Shown: in pieces, positions 24,801-31,335 of the stretch
Numbering within the stretch: position 1 is the first letter of the stretch
Layout: every line of letters starts with the position of its first letter
Source: Myxococcota bacterium
GTDB taxonomy: Bacteria > Myxococcota_A > UBA9042 > DTJE01
Assembly: GCA_017994695.1 (NCBI GenBank)
Contig: JAGOKF010000029.1
Span: forward strand, 1-41,178
DNA: 41,178 nucleotides
Reading direction: 5' to 3'
Notes under the pieces: model-generated
Told to the model about the DNA's origin: nothing
What the model saw: the letters and a program-made list of their open reading frames with translations, nothing else
The model's database searches: none
Program-made: the position numbers and the translations under genes

Positions 24801-25610
24801 CCACCCCAGAAGGGGATCCCACTTCAGCACCTGCCCGACTTCACACCCAAAATCCCCCAGATCCTCGGCCCCCAGCGTCCCGTCCACGACCATCCGCCCC
24901 GTCACGCTGTCCCCCTGACCCTCGTTCACGTAGCGGGCATCGTGATCGTGTCCCTCCGGCGCATAGACCCCTCCATGGTCGTGGCCCGCCGGAGCCTTGC
25001 CGTCCAGCGCAGGCTGCAGCCCCGCCACGTCCCCGATCCCGTGCCCGTGCACCGCGTCCGCCTTCCCGGCCAGTCCCTGGGTCAGCGCCGCGGCCATCTC
25101 GGCCTCCAGGACGACGGAACCCGGCAACTGCGACTCCGCCACCGTTCCGGCCATCGTCGACAAGGCATGCCGGTGATCGGCGGCCGCGAAGGCCTGGGGC
25201 CCCTGCCCCTGAAGCGTTTCCGCATCCTGGGCCATGAAGGCGAAGGGAACCGATGCCACCCGCATCCGCGGAGTCATTTCCTCGTCGTCCGCCACCTGGA
25301 CCCCGATCCAGAGATTCCCGCTGGCGACGTGGGCCACGTCGACCGGATTCCCCGGGTCCAGGCCCAGGATCATGTGGAAACGCCCCCCATCCACGTAGAC
25401 CTGCTGGACCTCGGTCCACAGCACGTGGACCGGATCCCTCGAGGCCGGATCGTCATACAGCGTCACCCGCACCTCGGCCACGCCCGTGTAGTCGCCCTGG
25501 GAAGTGCCGAGCCGGCCGCTGAAATTCAGCAGCCACGGCACGGACCAGGCCTGGGCAGGCCAGCCAACCCATGCGACCGTCCACACCAGAAGTCTCATGA
25601 TTCCCTTCAT
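21858..25610 (-). CDS. tail-fibre-like surface protein with YadA-head repeats and peptidase S74 domain; 3' end uncertain
   Basis: The start ATG at 25610 follows GGGAGGTCGTC and opens a signal peptide (MRLLVWTVAWVGWPAQA). A domain of about 130 residues resembles the N-terminal beta region of similar exported fibre proteins (WLLNFSGRL, YVDGGRFHMILG). Then comes a long collagen-like or fibre region with HDH and GHGIGDVAGLQPA repeats. Residues about 690-830 are YadA-type head repeats (GGxxNxAxGxxSxVxGG). Residues about 880-980 are a peptidase S74 self-cleaving chaperone (SDREAKTDF, MGPMAQDFHACFG, IATIDSDGVAFAAIQGL), followed by a coiled coil (VEELRQRVTELTRENQEFRSRL). Recognisable protein stops near 22610 at a run of six C on this strand, but no stop codon follows in any frame nearby. 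The open frame continues to 21858 as arginine- and proline-rich sequence across the small lipoprotein gene. A frameshift or sequence error is likely. Confidence 0.75.
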   Translation of the reverse strand: MKGIMRLLVWTVAWVGWPAQAWSVPWLLNFSGRLGTSQGDYTGVAEVRVTLYDDPASRDPVHVLWTEVQQVYVDGGRFHMILGLDPGNPVDVAHVASGNLWIGVQVADDEEMTPRMRVASVPFAFMAQDAETLQGQGPQAFAAADHRHALSTMAGTVAESQLPGSVVLEAEMAAALTQGLAGKADAVHGHGIGDVAGLQPALDGKAPAGHDHGGVYAPEGHDHDARYVNEGQGDSVTGRMVVDGTLGAEDLGDFGCEVGQVLKWDPLLGWGCGADQDTDTTYGAGNGLRLEAGVFSVDEAAIRGWCYDDPGELHVVLDPRYAPSVHAHDDRYYGKGEVDGMLGAYHTASQVDALLAGKADAVHGHWIGDVAGLQPASEDWARGVCYDTVSELEAALSGWDQDAADDLTTATIFAGDVQGASGDLRIAPQAVTSLAIADGSVTNADIAGETGFLSVRDHGGTEHFMVTNGAIGLQFVGAGATTVGFDAAGHRVIISSEDRDSGGTVTSVGLSMPETFSVGGSPVTGSGTIRVTWLPQQMNTVLAAPDGAGGLPVFRRLVSGDLPALDASIVGSGTLSTDRYSAYEDLLAESRIGTGPGSLATGDHQHSDLWSLGGNAGTTPGSQYLGTSDFQALELRTNGQRALRLEPETTQRSTHMDYWTAPIHLAGYRLNEVRAGAVGATIGGGGGRRFGEEMPNRVNDMFGTVAGGIANQAGDSNRSLGSSWGATVAGGQSNIARGEYSTVGGGLGNMATQPNSAICGGWLNMATNFYATVGGGGANTASGGFASVLGGRENVAGGEYSSVVGGWGSRAQGDYSLAAGRRAKANQPGCFVWGDSTDADVACDTQDRFVARASGGVHLYTNSSLSTGAYLASGSGTWTSLSDREAKTDFEPVDPEAVLDCLAAMPVTTWRYREEPSGARHMGPMAQDFHACFGLGDSDRHIATIDSDGVAFAAIQGLNRQVEELRQRVTELTRENQEFRSRLERLERTLADANGPPFPPGTGGAGRLCLRRPSGWTGGPSAPIPPDPGPAGRRRLLVETRPGPEPLRTREPRGHGVVPPPRRVLLGPVVQDPERQRGLLRRGGGDPGPGGLREDLQGHLEHHLPLPPGGVDRRMPHLEGGRPIGHPVDLRGDVHRRLPPCLRNQRLQHLPGPLTPSFRSPGDPLRHPDRREMQRVCRNARCRKRSTHAECLSADCPRPPGLPGRVPPACRKPVEETGRNSRVLATARHDRRFQKVDPGGIDSRFGPCQT
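21861..21889 (-). promoter_or_regulatory. candidate promoter of the structured RNA
   Basis: Minus strand TTGACT (21889-21884), exactly 17 bases, CAGACT (21866-21861). The -35 matches at five of six positions. The -10 differs by one base from TAGACT, the -10 of the sdh promoter in this window. Transcription would begin near 21854, just before the first hairpin. Confidence 0.5.
21967..22037. repeat. two pairs of 11-base-phased direct repeats upstream of the structured RNA
   Basis: TCGACAGG occurs at 21967-21974 and 21978-21985; CCGCGGACAG occurs at 22017-22026 and 22028-22037. Each pair is spaced 11 bases, one helical turn, as in tandem regulator sites. The stretch 21890-22147 otherwise holds no gene I can support, though the tail-fibre reading frame passes through it. 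Confidence 0.4.
22148..22549 (-). CDS. small cysteine-rich lipoprotein
   Basis: A 133-residue exported protein from a GTG start behind GGAGG with 6-base spacing. The signal peptide PRFLPILALLAGVACSS ends in a probable lipobox (cysteine 16). The mature domain has about ten cysteines, including DGSCWDLWCK, CPCRREGSIGGC and a final C in ACETSVYNTF. Aromatic and polar residues between the cysteines suggest a folded disulfide domain, not a spacer. I recognise no family. The tail-fibre gene's reading frame continues across this gene in another frame, which complicates both calls. The clear ribosome site, signal peptide and cysteine pattern favour this frame as the translated one here. Confidence 0.7.
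   Translation of the reverse strand: MPRFLPILALLAGVACSSKPALDPSRCGPASPEVTASCHLPDGSCWDLWCKTLNANGVCFVGEEEIRDREGCEKTSKGTWSTTCPCRREGSIGGCRTSKEDGRSVTRWIYGGMSTDDYRHACETSVYNTFLAP
24487..24548. repeat. direct repeat inside the fibre gene, copy 1
   Basis: These 62 bases match 25012-25073 with two mismatches and encode the same 20-residue fibre segment (GKADAVHGHxIGDVAGLQPA). It is a recent internal duplication or a conversion tract. Confidence 0.8.
25012..25073. repeat. direct repeat inside the fibre gene, copy 2
   Basis: Partner of 24487-24548, 525 bases away, 60 of 62 bases identical and in the same reading frame. Recombination between the copies would delete or add 175 residues in frame. Confidence 0.8.
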
Positions 25611-25623
25611 GACGACCTCCCGT

Positions 25624-27255
25624 TCACGGTTCGAATCCCGCATCCAGCGTGTAGTGCGCCGAAGAAGCGCGCATTCCCTCGACAACAGGCTGCACCACGC
25701 AGGCCCCCAGGAAATCCCGGCCGCTCATGCCCACTCGTCCGGCGGGAGTCATCTCGGCCTGCCACAGGCCCGGGAGGAAGAGACATGCGCCATCCACGCA
25801 GCCGCCGATGCACTCCTGGACGACGAACCGGTACCGGCACTCTCCCGTGGCCTCGTCGCACAGTCCTTCCACCTGCCAGTCCCTCAGGCTGGTCGCGTTC
25901 TCGCACCAGTCCCCGGGCGGTTCATTGCAGACCACCGGAAGACCGGCGCAGACGCCCCGGTGGCAGGCCTCGCCGAACGTGCAGGCGTTGCCGTCTTCGC
26001 ACGCCTCCCCATCGGCATAGGAGTAGATGCAGCGTCCGGCAACACAGGTCCCCTCGGGAGCCAGGCAGGGCCAGGGCGGTTCGCATCGCACCTTCGTGCA
26101 GGCGTCCTCGTCCAGGCATGTCCCGTCCACGCAGCCTCGATCGCAGGGGATCTCCTTCCGTTCATAGACGCAGGTCCCGTGGATGCAGGTCCCCGGAAAG
26201 GAATGGGTCACCATCGCGCTCCCGTCCGCGAGGCACTCGGGGGCGGGTGGGGTTTCGCAGGCCACGGGTCGGCCCCGGCACACACCATCGCTGCAGGCGT
26301 CCTGGTCGGTGCAGGGGTTCCGATCATCGCAGGGAGCCCGGTTGGCTTCGTGGATGCAGCCGGTGCCCTCCTCGCAGCGGTCGTCCGTGCAGGGGTTTCC
26401 GTCATTGCAGTCCAGGGCCGTACCCCGGCACTTGCCCTCCTCGCAGTGGTCCCGGATCGTGCACCCGTCCCGGTCGTCGCAGAGGCCGGACCGTGGACTG
26501 TGAAGGCAACCCTTCGACCGGTCGCAGAAATCCTCGGTACAGGGATTGTCGTCGTCGCAAGCCACGGGGTCGCCCTGGCAGACGCCCTCCACGCAGCGGT
26601 CCCCTTCCGTGCAGGCCGATCCGTCACTGCAGAGTCCCACGGACAGGGCTTCGTGGATGCACCCGATGAATGCCTCGCACCGGTCCTCGGTGCACGGGTT
26701 CCGGTCGTCACAGTCGTCCACCGTGCCCGTGCAGACCCCCTTCCAGCAGCGGTCCATCCAGGTGCACGGGTCCTGGTCATCGCATTGCTCCCCGTCCTCG
26801 GCCAGATCCACGACGCACCTTCCCTCGACGCACCGGACCAGCCGGCAGGGCCCCGGATCCTGCCGTCCTTCCTGGCAATGCTCGTCCAGGACGCACTCCG
26901 CTTCCCCCGAATCCGGCGCCGGATCCCCTGGGCCCATATCCCCGGAATCGGAGCCGTTCACGTCCTCGTCCCCGGTTTCCGCCGGAAGATCGCCCCCCGG
27001 ATCCGAGAGGTCCTCCAATCCGGTGTCGCCGCTTTCGGGCTGCGGATCGCCGCCCGCATCGCGTTCCGGAAACCCGTCGTCCTGCCCGTTCCCGGCATCG
27101 CCGGCGAGGTCGGACGGCACGTCCATTCCGGGTTCGATGGGGATCATGTCCGGAACCCCGGCATTCCCTCCACGACCGCAGCCCGGAACCATCACCACGA
27201 CCCATCCGATCAGGGCAAGGGATCGCAGGACGGGTCCGTCCAAGACGTTCATCAT
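25624..27255 (-). CDS. large cysteine-rich lipoprotein with CDD-NPCT repeats
   Basis: A 543-residue surface lipoprotein. ATG 27255 follows GGGAGG; an adjacent ATG at 27252 is equally possible. The signal peptide ends in the lipobox VPGC (cysteine about 26). An acidic stretch rich in aspartate, glycine and proline runs to about 110. The core is a tandem array of about eight repeats with the pattern CDDxNPCTxDxCxxxxGCxHxxxxxxC, each about 40 residues and densely disulfide-bonded, as in many myxobacterial outer-surface proteins. The C-terminal 60 residues lack the repeat. The stop lies 13 bases before the fibre gene start, so the two form an operon. Probable role: a stalk or adhesive surface display; this is inference. 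Confidence 0.85.
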   Translation of the reverse strand: MMNVLDGPVLRSLALIGWVVVMVPGCGRGGNAGVPDMIPIEPGMDVPSDLAGDAGNGQDDGFPERDAGGDPQPESGDTGLEDLSDPGGDLPAETGDEDVNGSDSGDMGPGDPAPDSGEAECVLDEHCQEGRQDPGPCRLVRCVEGRCVVDLAEDGEQCDDQDPCTWMDRCWKGVCTGTVDDCDDRNPCTEDRCEAFIGCIHEALSVGLCSDGSACTEGDRCVEGVCQGDPVACDDDNPCTEDFCDRSKGCLHSPRSGLCDDRDGCTIRDHCEEGKCRGTALDCNDGNPCTDDRCEEGTGCIHEANRAPCDDRNPCTDQDACSDGVCRGRPVACETPPAPECLADGSAMVTHSFPGTCIHGTCVYERKEIPCDRGCVDGTCLDEDACTKVRCEPPWPCLAPEGTCVAGRCIYSYADGEACEDGNACTFGEACHRGVCAGLPVVCNEPPGDWCENATSLRDWQVEGLCDEATGECRYRFVVQECIGGCVDGACLFLPGLWQAEMTPAGRVGMSGRDFLGACVVQPVVEGMRASSAHYTLDAGFEP

Positions 27256-27299
27256 CCCACCTCCCTGTTTCCCCCCTTCGTCTGCGGAATGATGAGGCA

Positions 27300-27329
27300 A
27301 TTGTGTCGCAATTCCGGGATTCCATGCAA
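27300..27329 (-). promoter_or_regulatory. weak candidate promoter of the cysteine-rich lipoprotein-fibre operon
   Basis: Minus strand TTGCAT (27329-27324), 18 bases, CACAAT (27305-27300). AATTG and CAATT form an inverted repeat over the -10. The region is unusually AT-rich for this genome. The rest of the gap up to 27504 shows nothing clear. Confidence 0.3.
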
Positions 27330-27504
27330 CCCCATCGACGCGACCGACGGGTGTTTCCCGATCGCGGCAAGCCCAAGGTCCGGGCGCAGGGGAACGCCCC
27401 GCGGAGCGTCGCATGGGGAAGCCCAGGGCTTCACCCCGCTTCGGATGTCGGTTTGCCGGCGAATCCGGACCGGGTGCATGGGGCAGTCCGGGGACCGGCC
27501 CCGG

Positions 27505-29169
27505 TCAGCGGCAGGTGGCGCGGTCCACGCAGACCCAGCAGCCGTCCTTCACCACCGCCACGGCCCCCTCCCCGCAGTCCGGCCGGACCATCTTGCACTG
27601 GGCGACCGGCTCGGTGGGACAGCCGTGGGGGACGCAGGCGGGGATGCAGTTGTCGCAGAGAGGACAGGAGGAGGTCCCGCAGGGGGAGCACCACTGGTCC
27701 GCCGGGCAGCCGGCATCCCGGGCGCACCCGGGCTCGCCCCAGGGCCGGCAGGTGGCGGGGTTCACGCAGGCGAAGCAGGAATTCTGCCAGGCCAGGATCT
27801 CCCACTCGTTGCAGGTCGGGGGGACCATCTCGCACAGGGGAACGGTCCCGTCGTCGCAGCGGGTGTCGCGGTCGGGGCAGTCGGGGGAGCAGGTGGTCCT
27901 GTCTTCGCCCTGGGCGGGCTCGCAGAGACGGTTCCCGCAGGGGTCGCCGCAACGCGGCTCGCAGGACCCATTCTCGCAGTCCCAGTGGCCCAGGCACCGG
28001 ATGGGCCAGGTCTGGCCCAGGCAGTCCCGATCCGCGGTGCAGGTCCCGAACCGGGGCCCGCACAGGCAGGCGCCGTCCTGCCGGGATCCGCACCGTCCCT
28101 GGCTGCCGTCGGGCAGGTCGCAGTCCCACGGCAGGCAGAAGGGCCCGGCCTGCAGGGAACACAGGTCCACCCGGCAGTCCCTTGGACAGGTCCCGGAGTC
28201 CTCCCCGAGATCCCCGTCGCAGCGATCGTCGCCGCAGGACTCGAAGTCGCAGACTTCCTGGCAGGCTCCGGCATCGGAACAGGCCCAGTGTCCCATGCAG
28301 TCCACCAGCCAGGGGCGCCCAAGACAGTCCCTGGGCACCGTGCATTCCCCCGCGGGACAGACCCCTTCCGATCGGACCCCCACCCCGGCCGCGGCGGCCT
28401 GGCACCGATTGGGGTAGTCGTTCCCGTCGCACCCGCAGACCGGCTGGTAGATCCGGGGGCACAGGGTCGGCCGGACCTGGCAGGTTCCCGCGCCGCCGCA
28501 GTCTCCCGGCTCCAGCGCGCACCAGGAGTCCCCGGGGCAGTCCCCGTTGCCCCGGCAGGGGACCTGGGGAGGGCAGTCCGACGGGCAGGCCAGGGGGCTT
28601 TCCCCCGCATCGGGATCGCAGGCCTGGTCGCCGCAGGGACGGCCGCAGACCTCCCCGCAGGTGCCGTCCAGGCAGTCCCAGTGCCCCTCGCATGGCTGGA
28701 ACCACTGGCGGTTGATGCAATCCCGATCGGAGGTGCACTGGGGCGGAGGCTGGTCCCCGACGCAGCGGCAGGCGCCCCCCACGGTCCCCTGGCAGGTCCC
28801 GGTCCCGCCGCCCGGTGTCGCGCAGGCCGCCGGACGGCACTGGGGGTTGGTCGCCGGTCCGCACGGATCCTCCGGGGGCACATCGATTTCGACCAGGGGG
28901 TCCTCCGCCGTGTCCCCGGGGGATGGCGCATCGAGTCCTCCCGGGTCCTGCTGGACATCGGAATGGTCCGCCCCGGACCCCGGATCCGCCGGGACGTCCC
29001 GTCCGGGGTCCGTCCCGAGGTCGGACGGGAGGACGTCTGTCGCCGGGAGATCCCGCCCCGGGTCGGTCCCTCCCGGATCCTGGCCGCCCACGTCGGGAAA
29101 CGGCGCGATGCTCGTCGGGCATCCCCATGCCCATGCCACGATCACGGACAGAGCCACCATGCGTCTCAT
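27505..29169 (-). CDS. cysteine-rich lipoprotein with Kazal-like segment
   Basis: A 554-residue surface lipoprotein. ATG 29169 follows GGAGGAGGCATCG. The signal peptide ends AWAWGC with a lipidated cysteine near 17. Residues 20-100 are acidic and rich in D, P and G. The remainder carries three long repeats with the core CTxDRDCxxxxWxxxCxGHWxCxxGxC followed by a CGDxxCDxxxGE segment and a CPxDC. Between repeats one and two, CPRIYQPVCGCDGNDYPNRC (about 243-262) has the spacing of a Kazal-type protease-inhibitor domain. The last 100 residues have cysteine-rich knots without the repeat. A TAGAAT -10 lies at 29223-29218 with a poor -35. Role unknown; an outer-membrane, substrate- or prey-contacting protein is a guess. 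Confidence 0.85.
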   Translation of the reverse strand: MRRMVALSVIVAWAWGCPTSIAPFPDVGGQDPGGTDPGRDLPATDVLPSDLGTDPGRDVPADPGSGADHSDVQQDPGGLDAPSPGDTAEDPLVEIDVPPEDPCGPATNPQCRPAACATPGGGTGTCQGTVGGACRCVGDQPPPQCTSDRDCINRQWFQPCEGHWDCLDGTCGEVCGRPCGDQACDPDAGESPLACPSDCPPQVPCRGNGDCPGDSWCALEPGDCGGAGTCQVRPTLCPRIYQPVCGCDGNDYPNRCQAAAAGVGVRSEGVCPAGECTVPRDCLGRPWLVDCMGHWACSDAGACQEVCDFESCGDDRCDGDLGEDSGTCPRDCRVDLCSLQAGPFCLPWDCDLPDGSQGRCGSRQDGACLCGPRFGTCTADRDCLGQTWPIRCLGHWDCENGSCEPRCGDPCGNRLCEPAQGEDRTTCSPDCPDRDTRCDDGTVPLCEMVPPTCNEWEILAWQNSCFACVNPATCRPWGEPGCARDAGCPADQWCSPCGTSSCPLCDNCIPACVPHGCPTEPVAQCKMVRPDCGEGAVAVVKDGCWVCVDRATCR

Positions 29170-29415
29170 CGATGCCTCCTCCTGGAAACGGGGACCTGCT
29201 CCTTTCGCGTCGGCAGAATTCTAGAGGAAATCGGGCGGGGATTCCCAAAGAGGCGCGAACCGTCCCGGCGAAGCCCTCGCCCGCCCGGCAGATGCCGGGT
29301 CCACCCGGATTCCGGGGGCAGCCGGCCATTGATCCGGCAAGGGCCGGTGGAGTACCGTGCGCCCGATGGCGCCGCTTCGCGAAAACCGCGCCTGCCCAAG
29401 ACCCGGGAAATCGAA

Positions 29416-30951
29416 ATGACACGGGACCTTTCCTCGATCGCTTCCTGGCTTCTGGCCGCCGCCTGTGCCGGCTGCGTTGCAACGGGATCGCCCCGGGACG
29501 GCGCCGGGTCGGCCCCGGATGCGGGTCTTGCGGAGGTCCGGCCGTCCGGCGAACTGCCGGTCGCTTTCGACGCGGCGCCCGAAGGGCCGGACCTGGTTGC
29601 CGGGGACGTCGGGGACATCGACCCGGATCGCGACGCAGGCGATGAACGGGCCGACGACCCCCGGAAGCCGGAAGACTCGACGGCTGTTCCCGACCCCGCC
29701 AATGAGGACGCGGGGGCCGGGTCGGACGACGGGGACGAGGACCCCGGGGATCTCCCGCCGGACGGGCCTCCGCCCTGGACCGGGGATGCCGTGGAGCACC
29801 CCTTCGAGGCGACGGGGTTCTTCCGGGTGGACCTCCAGCCGGATCGCTGGTGGCTGGTGACGCCCGACGGGAAGCCCTTCTACTCCGTGGGCGTCAACCA
29901 CGTGCAGCCGAGCGGCGAGCGGGACCGGGTCACCGGGAGAAGCCCCTACGGCGAAGCCGTCGCCGCCCGGTACCCCGACCGGGAGGCCTGGGCCGAGGCG
30001 ACGGCGGAACGGTTGCGTTCCTGGGGGTTCAACACGATCGGCGCCTGGTCGGACGTGGGGCTGTTCCGGGAACGCATGCCGTACACCGTCATCCTGTACC
30101 TGAGCGGCGCGGACTGGCTGACGGGCGAGGTGCCGGACTACTTCGCCCCGGAGTTCGAGGATCGCTGCGCCGCCATCGCCGCCCGGGAGGTGGCGCCGCG
30201 CCGGGAGGACCCCGGCCTGCTGGGGTGGTTCCTGGACAACGAGATGCACTGGGGTCCCGACTGGCGGACTTCCCGGACGCTGCTGGAGGACTACCTGTCC
30301 CTGCCCGAGGGATCGCCGGGTCGGGCCGTCGCCGAGCGCCATGCCGGGGACCCGTCGGGATTCCTGCTGGAGGCCGCATCGCGGTTCTTCGAGGTCGCAA
30401 CGAGGGCCGTGCGGGCCGCGGACCCGAACCACCTGGTGCTGGGCAGCCGCTTCGTGTCGGTGATGACCCCGCCGGAGGTCGTGGCGGCGGCGGGACCCTT
30501 CGTGGACGTCGTGAGCGTCAACTACTACGCCTACGTCGAGGGGCTGACCGAAGCGGTCCAGGAAGCCTTCGCCCCCCTGGTCCCCGTGGAGGGGTGGCTC
30601 CGGGCGTTTGCCGACCTGTCGGGTCGGCCGGTGCTGATCACCGAGTTCTCGTTCCGGGCGGCCGACTCGGGGCTGCCGAACTCCTGGCCTCCCGTGTACC
30701 CCGTCCTGGACACCCAGGCCGATCGGGCCAACGCCTTCGAGGACTACGCGACCCGGAGCCAGCAGTCCCCCTGGATCGTCGGCCACCACTGGTTCCAGTA
30801 TTTCGACGAGCCGCCGAACGGCCGGTTCGACGGGGAGGACAGCAACTTCGGCCTGGTGGACAACGACGACCGGCCCTGGGAGGAACTGACCGCCCGGATG
30901 GCCCGGGTGCACGAGGCGGCGCCAGGCGGCGATGCGGCTGCGGGGCACTGA
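29416..30951 (+). CDS. agarase-like glycoside hydrolase, exported
   Basis: A 511-residue exported enzyme. The signal sequence SIASWLLAAACAGC ends in a probable lipidated cysteine. An acidic linker runs to about residue 120. The catalytic domain is a TIM-barrel glycoside hydrolase of the kind found in bacterial beta-agarases and related clan GH-A enzymes. It opens with FFRVDLQPDRWWLVTPDGKPFYSVGVNHV, has the acid/base motif in GWFLDNEMHWG (E about 276) and the nucleophile in ITEFSF (E about 410). A tryptophan and aromatic substrate cleft follows (GHHWFQYFDEP). Family membership cannot be fixed by eye. The start is the first ATG before the signal peptide; the ribosome site is weak. It is divergent from the Kazal-like lipoprotein gene and shares its acidic linker style. 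Confidence 0.8.
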   Translation: MTRDLSSIASWLLAAACAGCVATGSPRDGAGSAPDAGLAEVRPSGELPVAFDAAPEGPDLVAGDVGDIDPDRDAGDERADDPRKPEDSTAVPDPANEDAGAGSDDGDEDPGDLPPDGPPPWTGDAVEHPFEATGFFRVDLQPDRWWLVTPDGKPFYSVGVNHVQPSGERDRVTGRSPYGEAVAARYPDREAWAEATAERLRSWGFNTIGAWSDVGLFRERMPYTVILYLSGADWLTGEVPDYFAPEFEDRCAAIAAREVAPRREDPGLLGWFLDNEMHWGPDWRTSRTLLEDYLSLPEGSPGRAVAERHAGDPSGFLLEAASRFFEVATRAVRAADPNHLVLGSRFVSVMTPPEVVAAAGPFVDVVSVNYYAYVEGLTEAVQEAFAPLVPVEGWLRAFADLSGRPVLITEFSFRAADSGLPNSWPPVYPVLDTQADRANAFEDYATRSQQSPWIVGHHWFQYFDEPPNGRFDGEDSNFGLVDNDDRPWEELTARMARVHEAAPGGDAAAGH

Positions 30952-30969
30952 GGCCGCGGGCCGCCGGGT

Positions 30970-31200
30970 TCGCGACAACTGCCTCGACGCCATTCGCGAC
31001 ACCCGGTGGGACGTCCGCCAGCGTGTCCGATCATCGTCGGCCAGCGCATCGCCGCGAACCATGACGTGTCCGCATGCATAGGGGTCAGCAGCAGACCTCT
31101 GCAGCCCGGCGCGCGGGGGTCGTCCGCAAGGCAATCCATCCGGGCGGCGATGCGCACCTGGATTTTCCGGGGCAGGCGGTCGAACGCCCGATCGCCTGGT
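30970..31200 (-). pseudogene. RelE/ParE-family toxin remnant
   Basis: Minus strand frame from about 31200 reads DRAFDRLPRKIQVRIAARMD then CLADDPRAPGCRGL, the alpha-helical first half of a RelE/ParE toxin. After an indel near 31080 the next part, DDDRTRWR-SHRV, is in another frame and resembles the toxin's C-terminal strand. No ribosome site or antitoxin partner is visible. Gap 30952-31335 holds nothing else I can support. Confidence 0.5.
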
Positions 31201-31335
31201 CGAACGCCGGGCCCGTCCGGACATGCTGCTTCGCAGGGGTTGCCCGCTCCTTCAGGCATGCCTGGTACCGACGCATGGGCGATGCGTGGGCCTGGCCTGT
31301 TTCCTTCGCGTGGGCGGCAGTGTGGTCGGGGCCCG

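Noticed and set aside
22148-25610. Prophage tail-fibre locus
   Set aside because: The fibre protein has a secretion signal and lipoprotein neighbours, and no capsid, tail, lysis or integrase gene is present.
25624-29169. CRISPR-like or tandem DNA array suggested by the regular repeats
   Set aside because: The repetition is in the protein (cysteine-spaced repeats of about 40 residues). The DNA copies are diverged and there are no equal spacers.
22788-29415. Long plus-strand open frames opposite the cysteine-rich lipoproteins and fibre gene
   Set aside because: Shadow frames. Only the part after 29416 has a signal peptide and an enzyme domain.
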